Source: Paenibacillus oryzae (GTDB taxonomy: Bacteria > Bacillota > Bacilli > Paenibacillales > Paenibacillaceae). Taken from it: a stretch of DNA of 64,000 bases. A program made the position numbers and the translations under genes. Numbering within the stretch: position 1 is the first letter of the stretch; the number at the start of each line of letters is the position of its first letter. The stretch is from assembly GCF_001675045.1 (NCBI RefSeq), contig NZ_LYPA01000065.1:62001-126000 (forward strand). Direction: 5' to 3'. The notes below the pieces were generated by a model. It was not told the DNA's origin. It saw only the letters and a program-made list of their open reading frames with translations, and did no database searches. Positions 17,980 through 26,061 of this stretch are shown in pieces.

Positions 17980-20900
17980 ATGCCCGGGACATCTCGAAAA
18001 AAAACGTGGACGGTGCTGGCGGCCGTTGTTATTTTTAGCGCGCTTCTTATTGCCTTGCGCCTTCTTTGGATTGCCGCTTTTTCCAGCACGGAGCAGCCAT
18101 TGGCGATAAACGGCGTGCTGGATTTGCGCGATGAGGAAATTACCTCTTTCCACACAGTGTCGTTGGACGGCGAATGGGAATTTTATCCGCAATCCTTCAA
18201 GTATGGCGAATATAAAGATGTCCCGAATACCGGACCGCATCTGCTCCAGGTACCTGGCGGGTGGAACGATGTGATGAATGAGGAGGCTAAAAAAGCTAAC
18301 CAAGCGTATGGATACGGAACCTATCGCTTGCGTGTGCTGTTGAACGAAGAAAATCCTATGAATTACAGCTTGCTCGTTCCCAGCGTGCGCAGCTCCTCCG
18401 AGCTCTATGTCAACGGTCAGATGCTCATGCAATCCGGAAAACCCGCAACGGATGAACAATTGTATCATCCATGGAATATTCCATATACCGCTTCTTTTAC
18501 GGCTGAGGGAAAAAGCGAAATCGAAATCGTCATTCAAGCGGCGAATTATCGCGATCCCCGCTCGAGCGGCATTATTCGCTCTATCAAGTTTGGATTGGAG
18601 CCGGCGATTGCAAGAGAGGTTCAGCTGTCTGTATCCATGCAGCTGATCGTTTCTTTTGCGCTGCTAATGCATGGCGCCTATGCCTTTTTGCTTTATCTGT
18701 TAGGCAATCGGGAAAAACGACTGCTCTATTATTCTATGCTTTCCCTGCTTTTAATGGCGATACTTGTACTCTCCAGTGAAGAAAAGCTGGCGCAGGCATG
18801 GTTTCTTGTTCCCTATGATTTGAGCTTTAAGCTGCTTCTCCTCTTTACTTTTGCGGCTGTTGCCTTATCCTTTGTCTGCTTTGCCGACCAGTTGGCCCCG
18901 CCATTGCGAAAGCGGCTGCCGATTCTGTACGGCTTATGCATAGCTGGTGCCGGACTGAGTCTTTTTGCATCGGTCCGCGAAAACATACTGCTGCAGGCAA
19001 TAAGCTCTCCATTGGTGATTTTATCTTTTGCTCTGATTATAAAAACGATTTTTAAAAGCGCTAAGCGGGAAATGATGGATAATCTTCCTGTATTGTTTTC
19101 CGTGCTTGCCGTAGCCAGCCATTTGATTTGGTGGACGATTATGCTGCTGACGGGCATCAAGGTGATCTATTATCCGTTTGACCTCATTTTTGCGATAGGC
19201 GGGTTTGTTACGGTCTGGTTCAAAAAATATTTGAACATTCACTTCGAAACACGCCGGCTGGCCGTCAAGCTGCAGCGAGCCGACAAACAAAAGGACGAGT
19301 TCCTGGCTAATACGTCGCATGAGCTTCGCAATCCGCTGCATGGTATTTTGAATATATCCCAAGCGGTTTTGGAGCGGGAAAGGGGGAAGCTTGGCGATAA
19401 AAGCGTCAAGGATCTGGGTACTGTTCTGACCGTTGGACGCCGCATGTCCTTTATGCTGAATGATCTGCTGGACGCTATGCAACTGAAGGAAGGCATGCCC
19501 AAGCTGCATATGAAGGCCTTTTATATTCAATCTCTCGCCGCAGGTATTTTTGATATGGTCCGGTATATGACAGAAAGCAAGGAGGTTCGTCTTGAAAATC
19601 GTATACCTGATCATATGCCGCAGGTCTGGGGGGATGAAAACCGTGTTGTTCAGATTATTTTTAATCTCGTACATAATGCAGCCAAATTTACAGGTGCTGG
19701 TGAAATAGCGATACAAGCCGATTTGCGCCAGGGCCGTGTATATATTGAAGTCACGGATACCGGTATCGGCATGAATGAAGAAACGGTTCGACGGATTTTT
19801 GAGCCCTACGAGCAAGGGGCTTCCGGTCAATCCATGGTGGAGGGCGGATTTGGTTTGGGTTTAAGCATCAGCAAGCAGCTGGCAGAGCTGCATGGAGGCA
19901 GGCTTGAGGCGTCATCAACGGCCGGAAAAGGCTCCAACTTCCGCTTTTCCTTGCCGATGGCTAATCCGGAGAAGCGGGAAGAAGCTGACTTGTGGATGCT
20001 GGCCGCTACAGAGGCAGCTATGGCAGAGGCTGCTGTGACGTCAACGAACGAAGCCGTTCTCCCGCATGAGGCAGATGCTATGGCTCAGCCCGTAGTTTTT
20101 TCACCTGAATCGGATAAAGCTTTGCTTTTCAATCAGCCGCGGGTTCTGGTTGTTGACGATGATCCGGTTAATCGGAGCGTTTTGGAAACGCTGCTGTCAG
20201 GGGAGTGCTACGAGGTAGATTCAGTCGGGAGCGCGGATCAGGCGCTTGAGGCTTTGGAGAAGCAGGAGTGGGATTTGGTTATTTCAGATGTGATGATGCC
20301 CCAAATGTCGGGTTACGAGCTGACTCGGAAAATAAGGGAGCGTTACTCGCTGGCAGAGCTTCCCGTACTCCTGCTCACCGCAAGAACCCGGCCCGAGGAT
20401 ATACAGGAGGGATTCCGGTCGGGAGCCAACGATTATGTAAGCAAGCCTGTGGAGGCGACAGAGCTTCGGTCCAGAGTTCGTATGTTAACAGAGGTGAAGC
20501 AGTCTGTCAGAGAAAAGCTTGGAATGGAAGCCGCCTGGCTGCAAGCGCAAATCCAGCCTCACTTTCTGTTTAATGCCTTAAATGCAATATCCGCTCTTAG
20601 CGAAATTGATACAGAGCGCATGCGCCGTATGCTGGATGAGCTGAGTCAGGTGCTGAGGCATAAATTCAGGACGTATCATGTAAATGAGCTGGTGCCGATT
20701 GAGGAGGAGCTTGGCATAGTCCGGTCTTACCTCTATATTGAGCAGGAACGCTTTGAGGACAGGCTTTCAGTGGAGTGGGAGGTGGAGGCAGAGGATTGCC
20801 TCGGGCTGCATGTGCCGCCTCTTACTATTCAGCCGCTGGTCGAAAACGCGATTAAGCACGGAATTATGGAACGCGGAAGAGGCGGAACGGTTACGATTCG

Positions 20901-21153
20901 GGTTGCCGAAGAAGGGGCCGAAGAAGGGAAACTGGTTCGAATTACAGTGGAGGATGACGGCGTTGGGATGAGCAAAAGCTTATCCGGTCCGCTGCCTTCC
21001 GGCGGCTTTGGAGAAGGCTCCGGCGTGGGATTGCTCAACACGGACCTCCGTCTGAAACGCCAGTTTGGAGTCGGGCTGCTCATCAAAAGCAGCCCGGGCA
21101 ATGGCACCTCGGTTTCGTTTGTCATTCACAAGGCCCAAAAGGAAACGCAATAA
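17980..21153 (+). CDS. Hybrid sensor kinase: 7TMR-DISM, HisKA kinase, receiver, LytS-type kinase
   Basis: 1057 residues. An N-terminal helix and an extracellular 7TMR-DISMED2-like domain ('SLDGEWEFYPQSF') are followed by seven membrane helices (about 205-425). A classical HisKA/HATPase core carries His447 in 'SHELRNPLHGI'. A receiver domain has Asp770 in 'VISDVMMPQMSG', and a second kinase core of the LytS/YesM class has 'QIQPHFLFN' with His861 and its own GHKL ATPase ('VGLLNTDLRLKRQFG'). The ATG at 17980 follows GAAAGG; a TTG six codons upstream is less likely. Carrying two unrelated kinase catalytic cores in one chain is unusual. No partner regulator is adjacent. Confidence 0.93.
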   Translation: MPGTSRKKTWTVLAAVVIFSALLIALRLLWIAAFSSTEQPLAINGVLDLRDEEITSFHTVSLDGEWEFYPQSFKYGEYKDVPNTGPHLLQVPGGWNDVMNEEAKKANQAYGYGTYRLRVLLNEENPMNYSLLVPSVRSSSELYVNGQMLMQSGKPATDEQLYHPWNIPYTASFTAEGKSEIEIVIQAANYRDPRSSGIIRSIKFGLEPAIAREVQLSVSMQLIVSFALLMHGAYAFLLYLLGNREKRLLYYSMLSLLLMAILVLSSEEKLAQAWFLVPYDLSFKLLLLFTFAAVALSFVCFADQLAPPLRKRLPILYGLCIAGAGLSLFASVRENILLQAISSPLVILSFALIIKTIFKSAKREMMDNLPVLFSVLAVASHLIWWTIMLLTGIKVIYYPFDLIFAIGGFVTVWFKKYLNIHFETRRLAVKLQRADKQKDEFLANTSHELRNPLHGILNISQAVLERERGKLGDKSVKDLGTVLTVGRRMSFMLNDLLDAMQLKEGMPKLHMKAFYIQSLAAGIFDMVRYMTESKEVRLENRIPDHMPQVWGDENRVVQIIFNLVHNAAKFTGAGEIAIQADLRQGRVYIEVTDTGIGMNEETVRRIFEPYEQGASGQSMVEGGFGLGLSISKQLAELHGGRLEASSTAGKGSNFRFSLPMANPEKREEADLWMLAATEAAMAEAAVTSTNEAVLPHEADAMAQPVVFSPESDKALLFNQPRVLVVDDDPVNRSVLETLLSGECYEVDSVGSADQALEALEKQEWDLVISDVMMPQMSGYELTRKIRERYSLAELPVLLLTARTRPEDIQEGFRSGANDYVSKPVEATELRSRVRMLTEVKQSVREKLGMEAAWLQAQIQPHFLFNALNAISALSEIDTERMRRMLDELSQVLRHKFRTYHVNELVPIEEELGIVRSYLYIEQERFEDRLSVEWEVEAEDCLGLHVPPLTIQPLVENAIKHGIMERGRGGTVTIRVAEEGAEEGKLVRITVEDDGVGMSKSLSGPLPSGGFGEGSGVGLLNTDLRLKRQFGVGLLIKSSPGNGTSVSFVIHKAQKETQ

Positions 21154-21182
21154 CCCATAAGACATTTGCCGGTATAATGGGG

Positions 21183-21202
21183 TTGTACGATTAATCGTAC
21201 AA
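21183..21202. repeat. Perfect 20-bp palindrome, copy 1
   Basis: TTGTACGATTAATCGTACAA, identical to the copy at 21235. It lies between the convergent ends of the hybrid kinase and the AraC gene, where no promoter is expected. Confidence 0.9.
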
Positions 21203-21234
21203 AGCGGCATCCATGGGCGCAGTAGCCGTTGATT

Positions 21235-21254
21235 TTGTACGATTAATCGTACAA
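21235..21254. repeat. Perfect 20-bp palindrome, copy 2
   Basis: Second identical copy, centre-to-centre distance 52 bp (about five helical turns), so both copies face the same side of the DNA. Confidence 0.9.
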
Positions 21255-21337
21255 CTTCTACATGTTGTGTATGTTTAACCCCGCCTGTGTAATCAGTGAG
21301 TTCAGCTTGTCATTTATTCCGCCTGTGTAGCCTGGTT

Positions 21338-21385
21338 GTGCATCTGGAAGTGCATCTGGATGCGCATCTGGTAGGGCATCTCGTT
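21338..21385. repeat. Four tandem 12-bp repeats
   Basis: Consensus GTGCATCTGGAW repeated four times with increasing divergence to the right. Intergenic, not in a recognisable coding frame. Confidence 0.7.
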
Positions 21386-21419
21386 TAGCAAATTACCCGA
21401 ATCGTCGGCCGCTGAAGCT

Positions 21420-22184
21420 TCAATTATTCAGCGGAACCGAGTATAAACGGTTGCGGTATTGGGAAGGCGTAACGCCTTCGTATTGCCTGAAGCGGCGCAG
21501 AAACAGCTTGTAGTCTGAAAAGCCGCATTCTACGGCGATTTCCTTCACGCTTCTATGCGTGTTCAGCAGCAGCTGTCTGGCGCGGTCCATACGGCCGTTT
21601 AGAATGTAGGTTTTGAGGCCAACGCCTTTTTCGCGTTTGACCATTTTGGAGATGTATTCCTTGTTGAAGTTGAATTCTTCAGCAACCTTTTGTACATTGA
21701 TGTCCTGGTTCAGGTGGATATCCACCCATCTGCAAATTTGATCGACGGTGGCGCTATGGGGCCTGTAGGCTCCTCCCGCTTGGCGCTTCAGCTCGGACAG
21801 AAGTAATAGCAAAGCCGCATCCGCTTCATCTCCGGAAAAGGTTGATACATGCAGCAGCTGCTTGAACAGCTGATTAACGCTGGATGGCAGCTTCAGCGTG
21901 GCATGGGAGGGCAGGTCTATGAAGGGCCCCTCCTCCATGTTGAAGTGCACCCAAAAAAAGCTGACGCGCCTATAGCTTTTTTCATAGCCGTAATGCGTAC
22001 GCCCAGAGCGCAGCAGCAGCATATCATCAGCTTTTACATGATAGCGCTCGTTGTCCTCGGCAATAAACATTTCCCCTTCAAGCATAACAATGATTTCGTA
22101 AGGCATGCCGCTGCGCCTCATATGGCTCCAGTTGCCCTCCGATATAAATTTTCCGCACAGGTAATGCTCCGGCTGCTTATTCAT
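21420..22184 (-). CDS. AraC-family regulator (cupin sensor plus HTH)
   Basis: 254 residues from the ATG at 22184. The N-terminal half is a cupin-like sugar-sensing domain ('YEIIVMLEGEMFI', 'LLRSGRTHYGYE'). The C-terminal ~100 residues form the double helix-turn-helix ('NVQKVAEEFNFNKEYISKMV', 'VKEIAVECGFSDYKLFLRRF'). A GTG six codons upstream is in frame, but the AAAGGTGG site overlaps it. The gene is divergent from a GH127 beta-L-arabinofuranosidase, so it probably controls arabinofuranoside use. Confidence 0.92.
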   Translation of the reverse strand: MNKQPEHYLCGKFISEGNWSHMRRSGMPYEIIVMLEGEMFIAEDNERYHVKADDMLLLRSGRTHYGYEKSYRRVSFFWVHFNMEEGPFIDLPSHATLKLPSSVNQLFKQLLHVSTFSGDEADAALLLLLSELKRQAGGAYRPHSATVDQICRWVDIHLNQDINVQKVAEEFNFNKEYISKMVKREKGVGLKTYILNGRMDRARQLLLNTHRSVKEIAVECGFSDYKLFLRRFRQYEGVTPSQYRNRLYSVPLNN

Positions 22185-22326
22185 ATAGACCGATTTATCC
22201 ACCTTTTGTAGGATTATACGTCTGATTATTTTTTATCATATCTGATAGGATGAAGGTAGACAAGGGCGGGATGTGCCGATAGGACATCAACCGCTCAAAA
22301 TGGTCCACAGTGAAGGGGAGCAGAGG

Positions 22327-24636
22327 ATGGAAAACGAGCTTAGACGTTTTGTGCCGCTTGGCGATGTGAGCTTAACTGCGGGGATGTTCAAGGATTCTCA
22401 AGCAATTGGAGAGCAATATTTGCTGTCGCTCGATATCGATCGGTTTCTTGCGCCATGCTGGGAAGCCCACGGGTTATTGGGCAAAAAAGCGCGGTACGAA
22501 GGCTGGGAGGCCAGAAGCATCAGCGGCCATTCCTTGGGCCATTACATGTCGGCTCTTGCCGCGGCGTATGCGGCATCAGGCAATGAAACACTGAAAAACA
22601 CACTTCAATATGCGGTTGGCGAGCTTGCAGCGATTCAGCGCAAAACCGGCAGAGGTTATATTGGCGGCTTGAAGGAAAAAGCGTTTAGTGATGCTTTTGC
22701 CGGGAAAGCGGGCATTGGCGGCTTTAATATGGGCGACTATTGGGTGCCGTGGTACAGCGTGCATAAAATATATAAAGGGCTGATCGACGCCTATCGCTTA
22801 ACTGGCAATCAGGAAGCGCTGGAAACGGTGGACCGGTTTGCCGCCTGGGCAGTTGCGGGGCTGGATTCCATGACGGACGATGTGCTGCAAGCCATGCTGC
22901 AATGCGAGCATGGCGGTATGAATGAGGTTTTTGCCCAGCTCTATACGATAACAGGCAAAGCCGATTATTTGAGGACTGCGGTTCGCTTCACCCACAAGCT
23001 TGTTCTGAATCCGCTGGAGCAGGAGCGGGATGAGCTGCAAGGCTTCCATGCCAATACGCAAATCCCGAAGGTAACGGGAGCGGCTGAAATTTACAACGCA
23101 GACCCTGCCAGGAGCGAATATCAGACGGCGGCGCGTTTTTTCTGGAATACGGTCGTGGAGAAGCGCTCTTATGCTTTTGGCGGAAGCAGCATCTCGGAGC
23201 ATTTCGAAGCGCCGGGCATGGAAAGTCTAGGTATCAAAACGGCGGAGGCCTGCTTTACCTACAATATGCTGGACTTGACCCAAAAGCTGTTTCTATGGAA
23301 GCCGGACAGCAAATATATGGACTATTTCGAAAATGCGCTATATAACCACATTTTGGGCACGCAAGACCCTTGTACGGGCCACAAGACGTATTTTACGTCT
23401 ACGCTGCAAGGCCATTACCGGATTTACGGTACGCATGACACCGCATGGTGGTGCTGCACGGGAACGGGAATGGAAAACCCGGCTAAATACGGCGAGGGCA
23501 TTTACATGGAGGATGGCAGCAGCCTTTATGTGAATTTGTATATGCCTTCGCAGGTGGAATGGAAGACGCAAGGCTTCACGCTGAAGCAGGAAACAAACTT
23601 CCCTTATTCCGCTTCTTCGACACTAACCATTGTCAGCGGAGAGGGCAAAGCTGTGCTTAAGCTGCGTGTACCGTCCTGGCTGGCGGGAGAAATGACGGTA
23701 GAAGCAAGCGACGGAAGCCGGTATGCGTCGGCGGAGCCGGGTTATTTGACCATCGAGCGGGAATGGAAGGCAGGAGACCGGCTCGACATCACGCTTCCGA
23801 TGAAGCTCCGTAAATATACGGCGCGGGATAACGCAAGCAACATCGCCTTTTTCTATGGCCCCGTCCTGCTGGCGGGCCGCTTCGGCAAGGAGGGACTGCC
23901 GGAGGATACCATCGTCGATGAAACGAAGCTGAATCCGGCAACGGCTGATGTGCCGGTATTGTGGACGGACATTGAGGACATCCAAAGCTGGATTTCCGCC
24001 AAGGACGAAGCAACGCTTACGTTTGAAATAGCGAAAGAAGTGGCTTCGCATGGGCAGGCAGTGGAGCTTGTTCCGTTTTATGCCATTCACCACGAATTCT
24101 ACAACATCTATTGGAAGCTGAACGACGAAGGAGATCCCTTCCTCAAGCTGCTCAACGATATAACGATCGACAGCGTGGAGCCGGACGGCCAGCAGGACGA
24201 AATCGGGCATGAACTTCAAGGCAATTGTTTGGAGGAAATGTACAACGGACACTTTGCCGACAGCAGCAACCGGATGGTCATGTGGCGGCAAGCCTTTGGC
24301 GTGGAGGATGCGTATTTCAGCTATCGGATGGCGGTGAACAAAGCAGGAAGCAACTACTTGTGTGTTGCCTATTGGGGCGGAGACCATTCCGGCTTCTGGC
24401 ATGACCATAAGCACTATAACCGCAGGTTTGGCATCTCGGTAGACGGTGTGGAGATTGCGGAGCAAACGATTCATTTTAACAAAAGCGGCGGGGTTTTCTA
24501 CGTTGCTTACGCCATTCCGCTTGAGTTGACGGAAGGCAAGGGGAAAGTAACGGTTGCTTTCCAGGCCAAAGGCGAGATGGGCTGCGCCGGCCGGGTTGCA
24601 GGCATTCGTGTGACAAGCGAGTTGCCGGAGCTTTAA
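22327..24636 (+). CDS. GH127 family glycosidase (beta-L-arabinofuranosidase-like)
   Basis: 769 residues, the usual length for GH127 (formerly DUF1680). The zinc-site residues known from Bifidobacterium HypBA1 are all present: Glu307 and Cys309 ('TAEACF'), and Cys376-Cys377 ('AWWCCTGTG'), of which the first is the expected nucleophile. No signal peptide is present, so it acts in the cytoplasm on imported oligosaccharides from plant glycoproteins or arabinans. The ATG at 22327 follows GGGGAG; the longer GTG frame from 22273 has no ribosome site. The divergent AraC gene is its likely regulator. The exact sugar specificity is an inference. Confidence 0.93.
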   Translation: MENELRRFVPLGDVSLTAGMFKDSQAIGEQYLLSLDIDRFLAPCWEAHGLLGKKARYEGWEARSISGHSLGHYMSALAAAYAASGNETLKNTLQYAVGELAAIQRKTGRGYIGGLKEKAFSDAFAGKAGIGGFNMGDYWVPWYSVHKIYKGLIDAYRLTGNQEALETVDRFAAWAVAGLDSMTDDVLQAMLQCEHGGMNEVFAQLYTITGKADYLRTAVRFTHKLVLNPLEQERDELQGFHANTQIPKVTGAAEIYNADPARSEYQTAARFFWNTVVEKRSYAFGGSSISEHFEAPGMESLGIKTAEACFTYNMLDLTQKLFLWKPDSKYMDYFENALYNHILGTQDPCTGHKTYFTSTLQGHYRIYGTHDTAWWCCTGTGMENPAKYGEGIYMEDGSSLYVNLYMPSQVEWKTQGFTLKQETNFPYSASSTLTIVSGEGKAVLKLRVPSWLAGEMTVEASDGSRYASAEPGYLTIEREWKAGDRLDITLPMKLRKYTARDNASNIAFFYGPVLLAGRFGKEGLPEDTIVDETKLNPATADVPVLWTDIEDIQSWISAKDEATLTFEIAKEVASHGQAVELVPFYAIHHEFYNIYWKLNDEGDPFLKLLNDITIDSVEPDGQQDEIGHELQGNCLEEMYNGHFADSSNRMVMWRQAFGVEDAYFSYRMAVNKAGSNYLCVAYWGGDHSGFWHDHKHYNRRFGISVDGVEIAEQTIHFNKSGGVFYVAYAIPLELTEGKGKVTVAFQAKGEMGCAGRVAGIRVTSELPEL

Positions 24637-24665
24637 CCAATAACATGATAGTCATAAAAAACGGC

Positions 24666-24808
24666 GGGGCTGTCCGAAAAGTCAAGCGGAACGATTAATG
24701 ATTCAATAGAGAGGATCGGATGGGAAAGGGTGTGTTGAGGGCCCTTTTTCTGAAGGTACCGGCATTTCCCAATCATTATTCACCGTAACAGACTTTTCAG
24801 GCAGTCCC
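24666..24808. mobile_element. 143-bp foldback element (MITE-like)
   Basis: The ends are imperfect 18-bp inverted repeats (15 of 18 matching; left end GGGGCTGTCCGAAAAGTC). Nested internal inverted repeats (AATGATT/AATCATT at 24697 and 24771; TGGGAAA/TTTCCCA at 24721 and 24765) would let it fold along its whole length. The end sequence resembles termini of IS1182-like elements. A T9 run directly follows the right end, so it may also terminate transcription from the GH127 gene. No coding capacity. Confidence 0.6.
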
Positions 24809-24934
24809 ATTTTTTTTTGGATGTCAAACTATTAAAATACAAAAAATGGTCACTTTTTATGAGAAAAAGGCACTGTGCGTCAAAGCTCTTGTTGCCATTA
24901 CTTAGTAGAATAGGAGGCATGGAGGTGCTGACCT

Positions 24935-25834
24935 ATGAGAGCATGGGAATCCGTACAACGTTCAATCCAGTATATGGAGGAGCATTTAACGGACAAAATT
25001 GAAATGGAGGAATTAGCCGGAATCGCTTATTTATCGCCATTTTATTTTCAGAGATTGTTTAATCGTCTTGTCGGCAAAACCGTCATGGAATATATAAAAC
25101 TAAGGCGGCTTGCCAATGCTGCCGATTACTTGATCCATAACCGGGAGAGTCGGATCAAGGATGCGGCCTATCGATTCGGATTTGAAAATCACGAAACCTT
25201 TACCCGGGCGTTTAAGTCGGTCTACGGCATGACGCCGGAGAGTTACCGCTCCAATCCGCGTCAGCTGGCTCATTTTCATAAGCCGAATCTTTCGATGACC
25301 TACCAGATTGTTGACGAAAACATGCCGTTAATAGCCGACGGAATCACATTGGAGGTAAGCCAAAATCATCTGGAAGCAGCCCGCATTTTCTGCGGTCTGA
25401 GCATTCAGCATCCGGTAGGAGACGGACAAGGCGTAGATTTGTTAGGTGAGTTATGGCAGCAATTTCATAAGCTAAAACCATCATTGACTAGTCTGGAAAT
25501 GGACGGGCGGGAAGCCGGAGTGTCTTTGCCGGGGAAAACGGACGGTTGTTTTACCTATTTTGTCGGGGCTGAAATGCTAATTCAAAGCGCAGCGGGAATA
25601 GTTGAGCCATTGGAAAAATGGGAGATGCCGAGCGGCCGTTATATCATTTGCAGCTTCGAGGCCGAAAATTTTCATCAATTGGCGACAAGCGCATTGATGA
25701 AGGCTCGCGATTACATGTTTGGCGTATGGCTCCAAAGCCACGGCATTGCTACAGAGCCAATGATGATCGAATTGTATGCAGAGACAACTCCTGAGGCATC
25801 CAGCATGGAAATTTGGCTCAAAATCAAAGAATAG
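24935..25834 (+). CDS. AraC-family regulator with GyrI-like effector domain
   Basis: 299 residues. The AraC DNA-binding domain is N-terminal (about 1-105: 'IEMEELAGIAYLSPFYFQRLF', 'IKDAAYRFGFENHETFTRAF'), followed by a GyrI/Rob-type ligand-binding domain (about 130-299). This order is typical of regulators that bind small hydrophobic compounds or drugs. GGAGGTG lies at a good distance from the ATG. The nearest downstream gene, YhgE/Pip, follows a terminator, so the target is not clear from context. Confidence 0.92.
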   Translation: MRAWESVQRSIQYMEEHLTDKIEMEELAGIAYLSPFYFQRLFNRLVGKTVMEYIKLRRLANAADYLIHNRESRIKDAAYRFGFENHETFTRAFKSVYGMTPESYRSNPRQLAHFHKPNLSMTYQIVDENMPLIADGITLEVSQNHLEAARIFCGLSIQHPVGDGQGVDLLGELWQQFHKLKPSLTSLEMDGREAGVSLPGKTDGCFTYFVGAEMLIQSAAGIVEPLEKWEMPSGRYIICSFEAENFHQLATSALMKARDYMFGVWLQSHGIATEPMMIELYAETTPEASSMEIWLKIKE

Positions 25835-25909
25835 AGCAATACAGGACAGATAAAATACTCCCGCCGGGAGGACGCCTGTCAGAAAAATTGAAGAATAGCT
25901 AGCAAACTG

Positions 25910-25942
25910 GATGACTCTCGATGAGGGGGTCATCTTTTTTTT
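25910..25942 (+). terminator. Rho-independent terminator after the AraC-GyrI gene
   Basis: GATGAC/GTCATC stem with a G-rich inner part, followed by eight T residues (25935-25942). Confidence 0.8.
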
Positions 25943-26061
25943 GGATCAGGGCCGTAATATTTCTTCTGTTTCCTGTTCATGCTAAACTACGGTCTGATTA
26001 GCGCTATGCTAGTGTTTAGAGGCCGAAAGCTAACCTATGAAACAGCAAAGGCGGCCTTCAC

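Noticed and set aside
21338..21385. Possible CRISPR-like array
   Set aside because: The units are 12 bp and directly adjacent with no spacers, and no cas gene is present.
23623..24474. 283-codon minus-strand frame
   Set aside because: Antisense to the GH127 gene; no motif and no ribosome site.
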